Assembly (NCBI RefSeq): GCF_020536995.1
Contig: NC_068360.1
Coordinates: 13,633,442 to 13,697,441 of the forward strand
DNA length: 64,000 bases
DNA from: Dreissena polymorpha
Lineage: Eukaryota; Mollusca; Bivalvia; Myida; Dreissenidae
Direction: 5' to 3'
Below, piece after piece: positions 25,216 through 36,900 of this stretch. Position 1 is the stretch's first letter. The number at the start of each line of letters is the position of its first letter. The translations under genes and the position numbers were made by a program. The notes under the pieces were generated by a model. It worked only from the letters and a program-made list of their open reading frames with translations, made no database searches and had not been told where the DNA came from.

Positions 25216-25415
25216 TTAGCCGGATTTTACATAAATTCCAGGTTGATAAACACAACAAGGTAAAGGTACCTTGTAGTCGGTGAGATATAATAATAATACA
25301 GTTAGTAAGGCTCATACCCTGGGTACGGTAAATATACTAAAACGTACGCGGGAATTTTTTAACACTAAATCGGTTGTTGTCGGCTATTTTGTCAAAATTA
25401 ATTATGTTTACATTT

Positions 25416-26052
25416 ATGTCAATTTTCTGTTAAATGGCATTTATATTATCAAAACTCATTGTTAAAATCAATAAGGTGATTTAATTTTAAATCTTAAATT
25501 GTTTAAAGTCGCGTCATTGTATGACGTCGTCAAGTATAATATTTTTCGCGACATCGCACGTTCACTTTTTACCGTCATAGATTTTTTAAAAGAAACATTA
25601 TTTGGTTTGCAAGGTCCGTTAAATGGGGAACACCATATTCTGTCTTTATATTATGTTTTAACAATTAATTAATGCTGTGTAATAAATATTGTATAAGATA
25701 TTTTGATATTTATTGAAAATGTTTCAAATTGTTATGTCAATTTTCTGTTAAATGGCATTTATATTATCAAAACTCATTGTTAAAATCAATAATGTGATTT
25801 AATTTTAAATCTTAAATTGTTTAAAGTCGCGTCATTGTATGACGTCGTCAAGTATAATATTTTCCGCAACATCGCACGTTCACTTTTTACCGTCATAGAT
25901 TTTTTAAAAGAAACATTATTTGGTTTGCAAGGTCCGTTAAATGGGGAACACCATATTCTGTCTTTATATTATGTTTTAACAATTAATTAATGCTGTGTAA
26001 TAAATATTGTATAAGATATTTCGATATTTATTGAAAATGTTTCAAATTGTTA
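25416..26052. repeat. Tandem duplication of about 319 bp in block W
   Basis: The phrase ATGTCAATTTTCTGTTAAAT begins at about 25,416 and again at about 25,734. Both copies run through GTCGCGTCATTGTATGACGT to ATTGAAAATGTTTCAAATTG with few differences. Copy 1 of the block has a single unit. Confidence 0.85.
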
Positions 26053-26444
26053 TTTATGAAACCTTTTATTCTAATGAGTGTATGCTATTATATTATACTT
26101 TGAATAGCATATCTGTTGTACTATAATCTTATTACTCATTTTTTATTGTTAATTTCATTTATTGTAGAGAATGGTCAATGTTACATCTAGTTGCCAATGC
26201 TTGTCGTCAACGTTAGTCGTCAATGCTTGTAATCATTGTCGTCAATGTTAGTCGTCAATCCTTATCGTCATTATACATGAAGGAAATAAAAGCAGAAACA
26301 GAGACGTATTCTTGATTACTTGCTTATTCCTACGGCGTCCTCTCAACACTCATACTAAAAAGCATGTTGATGCTGATTTTTTAAAAGAGAAGTTTGTTTA
26401 AGGTAAACAATATTAATTTACGTTAATCGGTAGCATGTTTAACG

Positions 26445-26620
26445 CAGTGTTCTCCAGAAACATCTGAGAAGCCAGTTATATTTTCAAAGTAGCCGGCGAT
26501 TAAGCAATAAAACATGTGCATTTGCACCATTTCAATTGATATTTTGGGGAAAAGTAGCCTGCATCTAGATTGAATGTAACCGGTGAAATCGCCGGCTGCC
26601 GGTGCTTCCAGAGACCACTG
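26445..26620. mobile_element. CAGTG-type MITE, copy 2
   Basis: 176 bp, CAGTGTTCTCCAGAAAC...CCAGAGACCACTG, with a perfect 6-bp duplication TTAACG on each side (26,439-26,444 and 26,621-26,626). The empty site is preserved in block W copy 1 at about 3,487 (TGTTTAACGATATCGG). Reverse-complement relative of 2,253-2,426. Confidence 0.9.
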
Positions 26621-27430
26621 TTAACGACATCGGATTTTTGGCGGATATACAAATCAGATACAATCTAATATTTGCGGGTATGTTTAAGTTTATTTACCAT
26701 ACCCGGGGTACATGTAAGTAAAATTAAGAGTACCCGGGGTACATGTACCGGTAAGTAGTACCCAAGCCGAGTATGATCAATCGAGCCTTAGTAAGTGAGT
26801 GATGGTGTATGGGATAAGATGCACTGAGGGTGTATATTTTTCACGAACAAGTCAATTGAAGGTGTTAGAGATGCATTGATCCATAAGATTAAAAAGGGTA
26901 ATTAACCACGAGCTTATTAAAATTAAAATGATGACATTACATTGTACCAGCTGTTTATTGTTGTATACTGTAAGCTTGCAATATTTTAAATAATGTAAAC
27001 AACTTACCTTGTATTAAGTTGGCACATTGTTGTCAGGTGTAGAAACTTTTTATACTTATTTCTGTTAAGTTGCACTGGCTGAACCAAAAGAATTATGTAG
27101 TCGTTTCTAAATAATCACGAAACAACCTACTAATGCTTATATGCTTGCCAGTTACTGAGTTTGTGCATTTCCATTCATTATCGGCCTTGGCAAACAGCGT
27201 AGAATCAGATGAGACACCGTGTGATGTCTGCTATTTCGTTACGCTGAAGATTTCCATATCCGCGGGTGTTTTTATGTCAAATGTTATGGTTTTTCAATAG
27301 ATCGTATACTTATCTACAAAACAGCGAATTAGCGTTCACTTTACATCATTTCTGATGATCTTATTTTGTAAATAATTTCTGAGCGTTAATTCCTACGTTG
27401 CTATGTCGTCAGCCATTTTGAAGGTTGGTT

Positions 27431-27909
27431 TGTTTACTTTCGGTTTCCACTACAAACGAAATTAATTGATTTGCTGCTTGCGTTTATTTATTGATTAAAT
27501 AATAAATTATTAAACCGTAATAATGTTATTGTCTGAATATCATTTATATTCAAGATATTATCGGATAAATAGAATACCATTCTAATACCAGTGTGTACTT
27601 ACATTTATCTCGGAAAGCCTAGCCGTGTAAACCTTTCTTTAACTCGTCGCACTCAATACGTTGAATAACACATAGATTTATGTCATGTTCATTAAAAAAC
27701 CACAATGTGCACAAAAGACATGCATGTGGACTACCGATTGATATTCAAACACAATTGTTACGCCTTTGTTTATCGATTAAACGCCTAACTGAATTAATAA
27801 CGCGTAACGTCAGTTTCTTTGTTTCGTAGCAAGATGGAAGCTAGCCTAAGCGCTTTTCATGACGTCACGCGCGCGTGCCCTTTCCCATAAAAAATATTTA
27901 AACGCAAAA
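27431..27909. repeat. Diverged copy of right half of the 2.15-kb unit
   Basis: GCCGTGTAAACCTTTCTT.AACTCGTCGCAC, ACATAGATTTATGTCATG and GCAAGATGGAAGCTAGCCTA occur in the same order as at 6,560-6,800. It links block W to module copy 6. Confidence 0.75.
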
Positions 27910-28127
27910 TACTTGAAAACCTGATTTTTCCCAGGTATAACGCCTACGCCAACAGGTAGATCGCATTCTTGTCCATATACATGTCAAATTTCAGCAAACG
28001 TGTTCGGCCAGTTTTCAAGGCGCTCAAATCGCGGCTATATGCCTCAACTTAACGAAACTTAGCCCCCTTTATCATTCGTTCGAATGAACGTCATCAATGA
28101 TGACGTCCAATACATCACTCATTCCAT
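27910..28127. repeat. Dispersed module copy 6
   Basis: Same core and palindrome as the other copies; right terminus CACTCATTCCAT at 28,116-28,127. The GGGTACGAAAA array follows immediately, without the 33-bp spacer. Confidence 0.83.
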
Positions 28128-29165
28128 ACGAAAAAATATGTGGGTATGAAATAAAACAAATTTGGGCATGGAAACAAATTTGAGTCAAAACAAAAGGGTA
28201 CAAACAAAATAAGGGTACGAAAAACTATTTAGGTTCGAAAAAATGGGTACCAATTAAAAAATTAGGTACGAAAAAATTCGGGAACGAAAAAAATTTGACT
28301 ACGATCAAATGAGTACGAACAAAATTTGGGTACGAACAACTTTGTGTACAAAAAAATGGGTAGGAAAAAATTAGGGTAGGAAAAAAAAACAATTTGAATA
28401 CGAAAACAAATTAGAATACGAAAAATATAGGGAACGAAAAAAATTAGGGTACGAAAAAACTATTTGGGTACGAAAAAAATTGGTACGAATAAAAGTTTGG
28501 GTACGAAACAAATTTGGGTAAGAAAAAAATGGGTACGAAACAAAATTTGGGTACGAAAAAATTTGGGTACAAAAAACATTTGGGTACGAAAAAGATGGGT
28601 ACGAAAAAAAAATTTGGGTACGAACAAATTTGGGTACGAAAAACATTTGGGTACGAACAAAATGGGTTCGAAAAAAAAATTGGGTACGAACAAATTTGGG
28701 ACCGAAAAACATTTGGGTACGAAAAAAATGGGTACGAAAAAAAAATTTGGGTACGACAAAAATTGGGAACGGAAAACATTTGGTACGAAAAAATGGGTAC
28801 GAAACAAATTTGAGTACGAAAAAAATGGGTACAAATTTTTTTTGGGTACGAACAAATTTGGGTACGAAAAACATTTGGGTATGAAAAAAATTGGTACAAA
28901 AAAAATGGGTACAAAAAAATTGGGTAAAAAAAAAATTTGGGTACGAAAAAAATTGGGTACGAAAAACATTTGGGTTCGAAAAAAAGGGGACGAAACTAAG
29001 AATTGGGTACGAACAAGTTAGGGTAAAAAAAACATTTGGGTTCGAACAAAATGGGTACGAAAAAAAATTTGGGTACAAAAAAATTTGAGGACGAAAAAAA
29101 TGGGTACAAAAAAAATAGGTACGAAAAAAATATGGGTACGAAATATTATTGGTACGAATTTGTTT
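28128..29165. repeat. GGGTACGAAAA minisatellite array, second large copy
   Basis: About 1.04 kb of the same degenerate unit as 1-880, lying between module copy 6 and module copy 7. Long open frames on both strands (up to 235 codons) are compositional by-products. Confidence 0.92.
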
Positions 29166-29507
29166 ATATTTAAAATCAATTTTGAATTGTCTAACGGGTG
29201 AATCGTCTTGTGGGGGTGAATTGTCTTAGGGTTGCTATTAACACTACATGTACTTCCGGCTTATCCACGTGTTTATAGCAATTGCGCAATAAAAAACACC
29301 ACTTTTTCGTCATTTTATCAAAAACTGGATTTTTCCCAGATATGACGAAAACGCCATATACATGAGAAATTTCAGCACAAGTGTCGGGCCAGTTTCAACA
29401 CTCTCAAATCGCTGCTATACGCTGAAGCTTATCGAATTTTAGTCGCCATTATCATTTGTTCAATTGAACGTCCTCAAATGATGACGTCAATATAGCACTC
29501 ATTCCAT
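29166..29507. repeat. Dispersed module copy 7
   Basis: TTTGAATTGTCT...GGGTTGCTATTAA, then GCGCAATAAAAAACACCAC, the TTTTTCCCAGATATGACG core and right terminus CACTCATTCCAT (29,496-29,507). Diverged from the other copies, with an internal deletion. Confidence 0.78.
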
Positions 29508-29513
29508 AAAAAC

Positions 29514-30659
29514 CAGGAGTCAATGACCCCTGGACTGAAATTTTGAGGAGTCAAATTGAAAAATTCTCGGGTCAATTTTGAAGCGCATAAATTGTGTTTT
29601 TGTCTGTATTATTCAATTTTTTTAGATAAAAACATGCTCCAAGAGTTACACAATATCTAAAAAAGTAATACTGCGTTATTAAATAAAAATACCATGATAC
29701 ATAACACAACATATTTTAATGAATTGGTACACAAAGATAAGGACAAAATATCAATAATTTGTGCGAACAATATCGACTTTTAAGTTTTTCAAAAACAAAA
29801 CATGTTCATTTTACAACTTTTATTATTTCTATCACTATACTATGTTTATTTGTTAAAACAATAAATGCTCATTAAAATCTACTTCATCATAACACATTTA
29901 AGTAATTTAAGATATGTACCTGTAGCACCTTTTCATCACATATTTATCTTGTTATAAAACTCATATTATCATCATCCCTATGATAGCTTTTGTACAAAAA
30001 CACAATCTAAATGCATGGAACATCTAGTATATCTATTACTGTTTATCCAAATTCTATACATGTCGGAAATATATACACTTAAGAATGCCTTACCAGTAGT
30101 AGTTTAACTTTAATAATCCAAAATTTCCTTGTTGTTATCTGGTTTAACAAACCTTATTTAATGTTTGTTAAATCCAGTTAATGCTATCTCCATTATTGAA
30201 TCACCATTACTTGTAATTTGAATTGTTGTTGTTTGAATCGCCATTTTTAAATTGAACGCAGGTTTAATGTTAATTTACAATACGTCCGCCATTTACAATG
30301 TCAAAGGTCAGACGTAGCAATTTAATTCTACTCGGGTAATTTATATCTAATTGAGAAAATGTGTTTTCTTAATGTTTATGTGTAGTATTATGACTTGTGA
30401 GTATAAAAAAACAACGCCCGGGGTAGACCTCTATTCCCTCGATTATAGACCGAGTTTCAAATACTGAAACATTAATTTTGATTAGGAGCACAGGGGGATT
30501 TATTACCATGGAACTGGAGATGTTAACTGACTGACACACGGGTTAAATTTTCTATGCGTCAAAATTACGCACGGCAGAAAAAAGGGTTGCGTCAAAAATG
30601 AGTCATTTTTAATTTTCTCGCGTCAAAACGCAGGATTCTGCTTCTATTGAAATCCCTGG
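29514..30659. mobile_element. Possible hAT-like element with CAGG ends
   Basis: Left CAGGAGTCAATGACCCC; the right end, reversed, reads CAGGGATTTCAATAGAAGCAG. GTCAAAA and GCGTCAAAA motifs repeat near both ends. No clear target duplication or transposase frame, so the boundaries are tentative. Confidence 0.4.
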
Positions 30660-30773
30660 TCCAATATTTGTTTTGAAGTTAAATATGCATACCGATGTTG
30701 ATGAAGATTAGACTAACAGTGTGACTTCTGTGGTATAAACATGCATTTTGTTTATTTAATATATTAACCAATT

Positions 30774-31060
30774 TTGTTAGCTCAAATGACCCAGTGTCAA
30801 ACTTGGCTGAGATTTAATTTATACAAATCTTCTGACCAAACTTCATTAAGATTTGAGAATAAATTAAAGAAAGCGAAACAGTTTTTCAAATTCAGCCAAG
30901 ACATCATAAGAACAAATGACCTGACCAAGTTTCTTGAAGGATGCACAGTAAATGTGATTTCTAGAGTGGTAACAAGATTTTACTATAGCCATTGGCCCAT
31001 ATAAGGAAAACTGCTACGCCCTCAACGGCCATGGTTTTAAACCGACAGAACATTTTTAAC
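30774..31060 (+). repeat. Degraded dispersed repeat with a 76-codon frame
   Basis: The phrases 'CAAATCTTCTGACCAAACTTCATTAAGATT' and 'TTTTACTATAGCCATTGGCCCATATAAGG' match a repeat type I recall in many molluscan introns. The open frame is not a gene. Confidence 0.4.
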
Positions 31061-32339
31061 TATACCCAAAATTAATAAAACCTTATCAAACATTAGTAAT
31101 TTGAATGACTATACATGTATTAAACACCCCAAAAAACTCATGAATGTAAAATCAAACCCCGTTGTTGTTTACTTTTCAACCCCAGTTTGTGAGAAATAAA
31201 TGGGTTTCTAAAATTTATCGCATGGAAATGGTATATACAATACTAATAATTCAACTTGTCATAAAAAATTTGAGTGCACAATTATACTTACAGAGTATTC
31301 TGTCATATCTATTACCTGTCAATAATACCCGAAAGGGGAGTTAGACAGTATACAGTCTTGGCCAAACATGGCCGGACCGACGAACACGTCCTGTAAAATT
31401 GTGTAAGGTCAGGCCTGTCTGTCAAATTTACAGGACTCATTGTCCGGTAAAAAAAACAAAAACAAATTCATAGGTTTGTTTATGGCTCTGAAAGTTTTCT
31501 GAGGTGCAAAAATAGCAATAGCAGGTTTATACATGTGCTTTTCCATACCAACTCTCTTTCTGCTGACGGAATTTTCCGAGGGCACCTGATTGGTCTATTT
31601 ATGTGCATCTTACAAATGCGGGTCAGGACGGTCCTAATCCATGACGGCCTAGTCCCTTAACAAGATAATCATAAATCTGATTATTACAATTTAAATGATG
31701 CAGATATCAATTTGTGTGGTTTTAATAGCAATAGTAATGTATAATAATGATCGTTGTAATTCAAACCGTTATTATCTTGGCTATCAATGTCCACGCGTGA
31801 AACAGGCCGGTTGTCATTTATCGAGGCCGTTGTAAGTTTAGGCTGTATTGACCAGACTCATACCTGACATGCACGCTTAGTTAAAAAAGTATAAAGTACT
31901 TTTGTTTTGGAAATTGTTCTTAAGATATTACAAAGAAGCGATTCCTGTTTATATTAACTGTTAACATGCGTTCAGCATTTAAATTTTTTTTTTTCTAAAC
32001 AAGACTAGTACCATGTATGGCGTGTATTATTATTTAATGTCAGATACAAATGTGTGACCTAAAAATTAATACCTATTCAATAATTTTATCATTTTATATC
32101 ATAAACACCTTGATCCCGGCAATGAAACCAAGTTATTTTACTAACTATTATATTCTGTAGCCAGTAGGTCCTATAAAAAAAGAGCGGGTCCTGTATTTTT
32201 TCCCATTTTACAGGACCTTCTGTCCAGTAAATATTTGCCTAGTTTGAATTTGACTGAGCATATATAGATAGATAGAAAAACCACACGCTGCACATATTAC
32301 AGGCTTTTGTATTGCTGATATTTAATTTCTTCTTTGCAT
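31061..32339. other. Gene-free stretch with weak inverted ends
   Basis: GTCCTGTAAAATTG.GTAAGGTC near 31,390 and TTTTACAGGACCTTCTGTCC near 32,207 are in opposite orientation and may be the subterminal parts of one element of about 0.85 kb. Otherwise AT-rich with no gene signal. Confidence 0.3.
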
Positions 32340-33170
32340 ATTCAATTGATAAAAAAACTCAAATGGATGTCTATTCTTAGTTTGCTGTCTTATTGTACCC
32401 TCAAATTATAAATGTTTCTTCAATGATTGAATTTTCAGAAACCTCATTCTTTAAAAGAAATTTTCAAAGTTATTTGGTTAAAGCCACACACTTTGAAATG
32501 AAATACATGTTAATCAATACATAAAGATGCAATTTGAAGGTGTGCAAAATTGTCATTAAATCTATAGCCTTACAAGTGTATATTCTAATTGGCATAAGTA
32601 AAATTAAATCTATAGCCTAGTTAGAAAGTAATATATTATTGTTTAAATGGTACCGCTTTTAAACCGAAAGTAGGATTTGTAGACATATAAGTCTATTTTG
32701 ACAAATGCAATTATTTTTAAGTTTTAAAGCGCAAAAAAGATTGATTTCTACCTTGTAATCACCAGATATACATGTATTCTAAATGGCAAAGATAAAAATA
32801 TGTTTATTATTTATACATAAATTTACTATGCCATGGAGTTAATTTTTAGGTGTGTGGCTTTCAGTCATTTACAAAGTTGAGCAAATATAATCATTTTTCT
32901 AAAAATAAATCATCCTCTGAAGCCCCCACTGAGATTCAAACTCAGACCTCTTTCCTCCGTGAAGGAAAGTATTCTATCTTGAAATACAAGGGCATGTAAG
33001 AGGAAAGTTAGTTATTTTAAATCTATCAACAAATAGATTTGAACAATATTTATATGTTATTAAAATATGCAAACAGCCCATAAGTTTATTTTTCACATGA
33101 CCTTCATAACAGAACAGACATCTCTGAATCTGCAATACATTACATTCTTAAGTGTTAATAAGGTAAATGT
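32340..33170. repeat. Dispersed block with tRNA-like core, second copy
   Basis: Counterpart of 9,540-9,990; the tRNA-like T-arm is at about 32,927-32,945. It is interrupted by the TIR insertion 32,481-32,860, missing from the first copy. Confidence 0.6.
32481..32860. mobile_element. MITE with AAGCCACACAC ends
   Basis: Left AAGCCACACAC and right GTGTGTGGCTT are perfect inverted ends. The first copy of the surrounding block lacks this segment, which supports insertion. No coding content; target duplication not resolved. Confidence 0.65.
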
Positions 33171-33484
33171 TGACGACTAACAACAGACGACAGACAAAAG
33201 GCGATCACAAAATCCAGAGTTTAAAAGAATTTACGATACACGAGATACGTATTTCATACTTTACAAGAGCGAAGGAGTCATAAAAAACTTAATTTATTAT
33301 TAACAACACGCTTACCTCAATTTTAACTTTATCCCAATGCTTTAAACAATAAAGTTACAATGATATGAACTTCCATTTTCTGTTCTTCCTTCCCTTTCTC
33401 ATAAATTATTTAAAACCACACTATTTTTTAATAATAAAAGTATTAAATGCTAACCATTCTGACCTTAAACACAATATAGGAAAC
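33171..33484. repeat. Block K copy 2
   Basis: GAGCGAAGGAGTCATAAAAAACTTAA and AAACAATAAAGTTACAATGATATGAAC as in block K elsewhere. Cut at 33,485 by a transposon. Confidence 0.65.
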
Positions 33485-33489
33485 CGTAC

Positions 33490-34250
33490 CAGGGGTTTTT
33501 TTTAGAAAAAGGGGAAGACGCTGGACGCAGGGTAAAAGGGGAAAATCGAGCGCGAAAGAGACATATTTGGGGAAAAAATAAAAACTGTTCATTTCAATGT
33601 CTATAACTCACCTACAGACTTCAGGGTTTTTTTTAGAAAAAGAGTCATGTCTCTGACCTTTTTGTTCTTAAACACATGAACAAGTATGATATTAAAGTCA
33701 AAGTCCTAAATAAAGTTGCAGGGGTAGATCTAATAATGGGAAATGTTTTCAACTTGGGCCGGGGAACGATGTCAATATTGTGATTTCAATTTCATGATGA
33801 ATGGGTTGACGATCTAGATCTGCTACAGTATTGGAAGGGAAAGGTGCGGCAGCTGCCGATTGTCTACTTTCACAATAATCCGACAGTATTAATCGATGTT
33901 GATTACATGTACCTCCGAATCCTGCTGGGTTTCAACGGTTTTTGATGATTCATTCTTAAAAAATACGTCAACGCAATTAATATTTTCCGAGTCCGAACGT
34001 TTTATTTTGTTCGTGTATGAACGCCAATTGTGAGACTTTTTCTGTTTTAACGTTTATATCTTGGCTTTCACATAACCCGGATGAAAATTCGACTGGTTTC
34101 CGGTAATTAATTGACGAAACACCCTTCTCGCGCAAGACCGGAATCCAGTAAAATAGTCACATGATTAATACGATTAGTTGCCCGGTTTCCATGACGTAAT
34201 TTAAGAGCTATATATAGAATCACTGGGATTCCCAGATATGAGTGTTCGTC

Positions 34251-34288
<38 letters not shown>

Positions 34289-34477
34289 TCGTTGTACATG
34301 GTACAAATTGGATAAGTGTCGACTTCCCAAAAGAAAAAAAAAATTCTTTGAGGGTAAAATATTATATTTTGGTGAAAAATTATATTTTTGGAGGGGAAAT
34401 GGTATTTTTAGGGGAAAAATTCTGGTAGGGGAAGACGCCGAATATCGGCGTCACTTTCTTAGTAAAAAAAAACCCTG
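33490..34477. mobile_element. CAGGG-type hAT-like element with 5-bp duplication
   Basis: Left CAGGGGTTTTTTTTAG, right TTAGTAAAAAAAAACCCTG, perfect 5-bp duplication CGTAC (33,485-33,489 and 34,478-34,482). GGGGAAGACGC motifs occur near both ends. A second left-end-like CAGGGTTTTTTTTAGAAAA at about 33,622 suggests an internal or nested copy. A (GA)n microsatellite lies at 34,253-34,284. Confidence 0.82.
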
Positions 34478-34553
34478 CGTACATCCAACTTGTCGTCATT
34501 AAAGTCCAGAGTTTACATGAAATTATGTTACACGAGATATGTATTTCATACTA

Positions 34554-35437
34554 CACTACGCGACCCGTGATTTTTGCTGCAATTCTTGCATCACCGCATG
34601 TACATGTAACATATATGTATACATTTACATTATACATTGCAATAATAAAGCTTTTGTTGTTGTTGTATACAATGGGCGTATTAGCTAAAATACTCCCGTT
34701 CGACATGAATTTGATGAAGTAATGTCGGAAGCTTTAACGGCTCCAAATTAATATAACAGCGCAGAATGATCATGCAATAATTATTGAACATAACATGTAA
34801 ACATTATTTAATTATATTCCAGGCCCGAATACACTACCACTTTTCAAATTCCATATTGTTGCCATATACATGTAGCACTGTCTAAATTGAAAGTTGCATA
34901 GTGTTTCGTCATTGGTCTTTTATAAATACCTTGTTTCTCTATACATGGTTTTTGATTTAGACAAAACTAATAATTTGGTAATTTACGAGAAATATGATAT
35001 AAGCTTTTTAAATACGCTCGTCCCACATTATGCACTGTACTCTTTACACTTCTGAAAAATGGCGTAGTCATATGGTTGTGTTAATGAAATTCTCAAGCAT
35101 ATTTACCGACATAAATGTTTAAGATTATTTTTTTCGTAAGTGAAGTTGTAATTATGTTGGATTATTTGATAATTGTGAACATTAGAAAAGCGTTATGTAT
35201 ACAGTTATCGATACAATTCGGTTTATATGCATGAATTGCTGAATCATCGATGTCACCGATATCCACTGCAATCACGGCGAATCACCGCAAAACTGAGGGG
35301 AATCAGGGCGAAGATTATCTTGCTCTCGCGCGACGGCAGAGTGATGAATCACGTGAAATCGCGGTGATTTTCCACTCAAAAATCAAACTGTCCGCCTTGA
35401 CTCCGCAAATTAGGCAACAATCACGGGTCACGTAGTG
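34554..35437. mobile_element. TA-flanked element with CACTACG ends
   Basis: Left CACTACGCGACCCGTGATT and right AATCACGGGTCACGTAGTG are near-perfect inverted repeats flanked by TA, fitting a Tc1/mariner/pogo-type non-autonomous element. About 34,990-35,235 matches the interior of the element at 12,334-13,967, so the two are related or one carries a piece of the other. Confidence 0.82.
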
Positions 35438-35449
35438 TATACATTGTAT

Positions 35450-36900
35450 ATACAGAAGCGAAGGAGTCATAAAAAAACTAAATTTAGTATTAACGACACG
35501 CTTACATTTACATCAATTTTAACTTTAATCCTTTGCTTAAAACAATAAAGTTACAAAGATATGAACCTCCAATTTTGGTCATCCTTCTCTTTGTCAAAAT
35601 TTATTAAAAACCACACTATTTTTTTTAAATTTGTGTATCAAATGCTAACCATTCTTACCTAAAACATGATTAAGGAAACCGAAATTTTGACGCAGCGAGT
35701 TATTTTATTCTTATGGAAGATTAAATTATGCATGACAAAAATACAATCGGAAATATTTTTACAATCTTTTGAGGCTTTTAAAAAGATTTTACTGTTAAAT
35801 AAAATAACACGTCTGACTTGTCGTCATTAAAATCCAGAGTTTGAATGAAATTACGTTACACGAGAAACGCATTTCATACCATATAAGAGCAAAGGAAACA
35901 TAAAGAACTAAATTTAGTATAAGCGACACGCTTACCTAAATTTAAACTTTAATCCAATTCTTAAAACAATAAAGTTGCAAGATACGGTAACTGCACGCAC
36001 TTTGTAAAAAAATCTCAAATTCATTTGAACTCCACACTCATTCCATCACGCGAAACCCTTAAGGTGTCGCAATACAGAAGCGAAGGAGTCATAAAAAAAC
36101 TCAATTTAGCATTAACAACATGCTTACATGTACATCAATTTTAACTTTAATCCTTTGCTTAAAACAATAAAGTTACAAAGATTTGAACCTCCAATTTTGG
36201 TCATCCTTCTCTTTCTCAAAATTTATTAAAAACCACACTATTTTTTTTTAAATTTGTGCATCAAATGCTAACCATTCTTACCTAAAACATGATTAAGGAA
36301 ACCGAAATCTTTACGCAGCGAGTTATTTATTCTTATGGAAGATTAAATTATGCATGACAAAAATACAATCGGAAATATTTTTACAATCTTTTGATGCTTT
36401 AAAAAATATTTTACTGTTAAATAAAATAACATGTCTGACTTGTCGTCATTAAAATCCAGAGTTTTAATGAAATTACGTTACACGAGATACGCATTTCATA
36501 CCATATTAGAGCAAAGGAGACATAAAGAACTAAATTTAGTATAAGCAACACGCTTACCTAAATTTAAACTTTAATCCAATTCTTAAAACAATATTATAAA
36601 GTTGCAAGACACAGTAACATGCACGAACTTCCTTTTTCTGTGATTTTTTTGCGTTCCATTTCTCAAAATTTATTTACAACCACACTAATTCTTAATTACA
36701 TTTGTATCAAATGCTTAACATAACAAAGCCGTAATCCTGTCGCTGTAAGTTATTTTATTCCTATGAAAATTTAAATTATGCACGGCAAACACAAAATCCA
36801 AAATAATATTGGATTCTTTCTATGCTTAAAAACATATTTAACTGCACGACTGACTTGTAGTCATTAAAATCCAGAGTTTAAATGAAAACACGCCACACGA
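35450..36900. repeat. Block K, tandem copies
   Basis: ACAGAAGCGAAGGAGTCATA starts at about 35,452 and again at about 36,073, with the following 430 bp repeated closely. Shorter, more diverged repeats of the same block follow each at about 35,885 and 36,510. A 39-bp inverted copy of the CACTCATTCCAT terminus with its spacer (36,035-36,073) sits exactly between the two main units. Confidence 0.8.

Larger units (their letters stand above)
25216..27430. repeat. Long dispersed block W, copy 2
   Basis: Counterpart of 2,590-4,480. It differs by an internal tandem duplication (25,416-26,052) and by a MITE insertion (26,445-26,620) absent from copy 1. Non-coding. Confidence 0.82.

Noticed and set aside
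28371-29078. 235-codon minus-strand frame (FVPKF/RTQ-rich)
   Set aside because: Same minisatellite; several frames are open at once because the unit lacks stops.
30774-31004. 76-codon + strand ORF as a host gene
   Set aside because: Matches the text of a common dispersed repeat as remembered; no splice context.
34242-34502. 86-codon frame starting MFVGRERERERE
   Set aside because: Spans a (GA)n microsatellite within a transposon.
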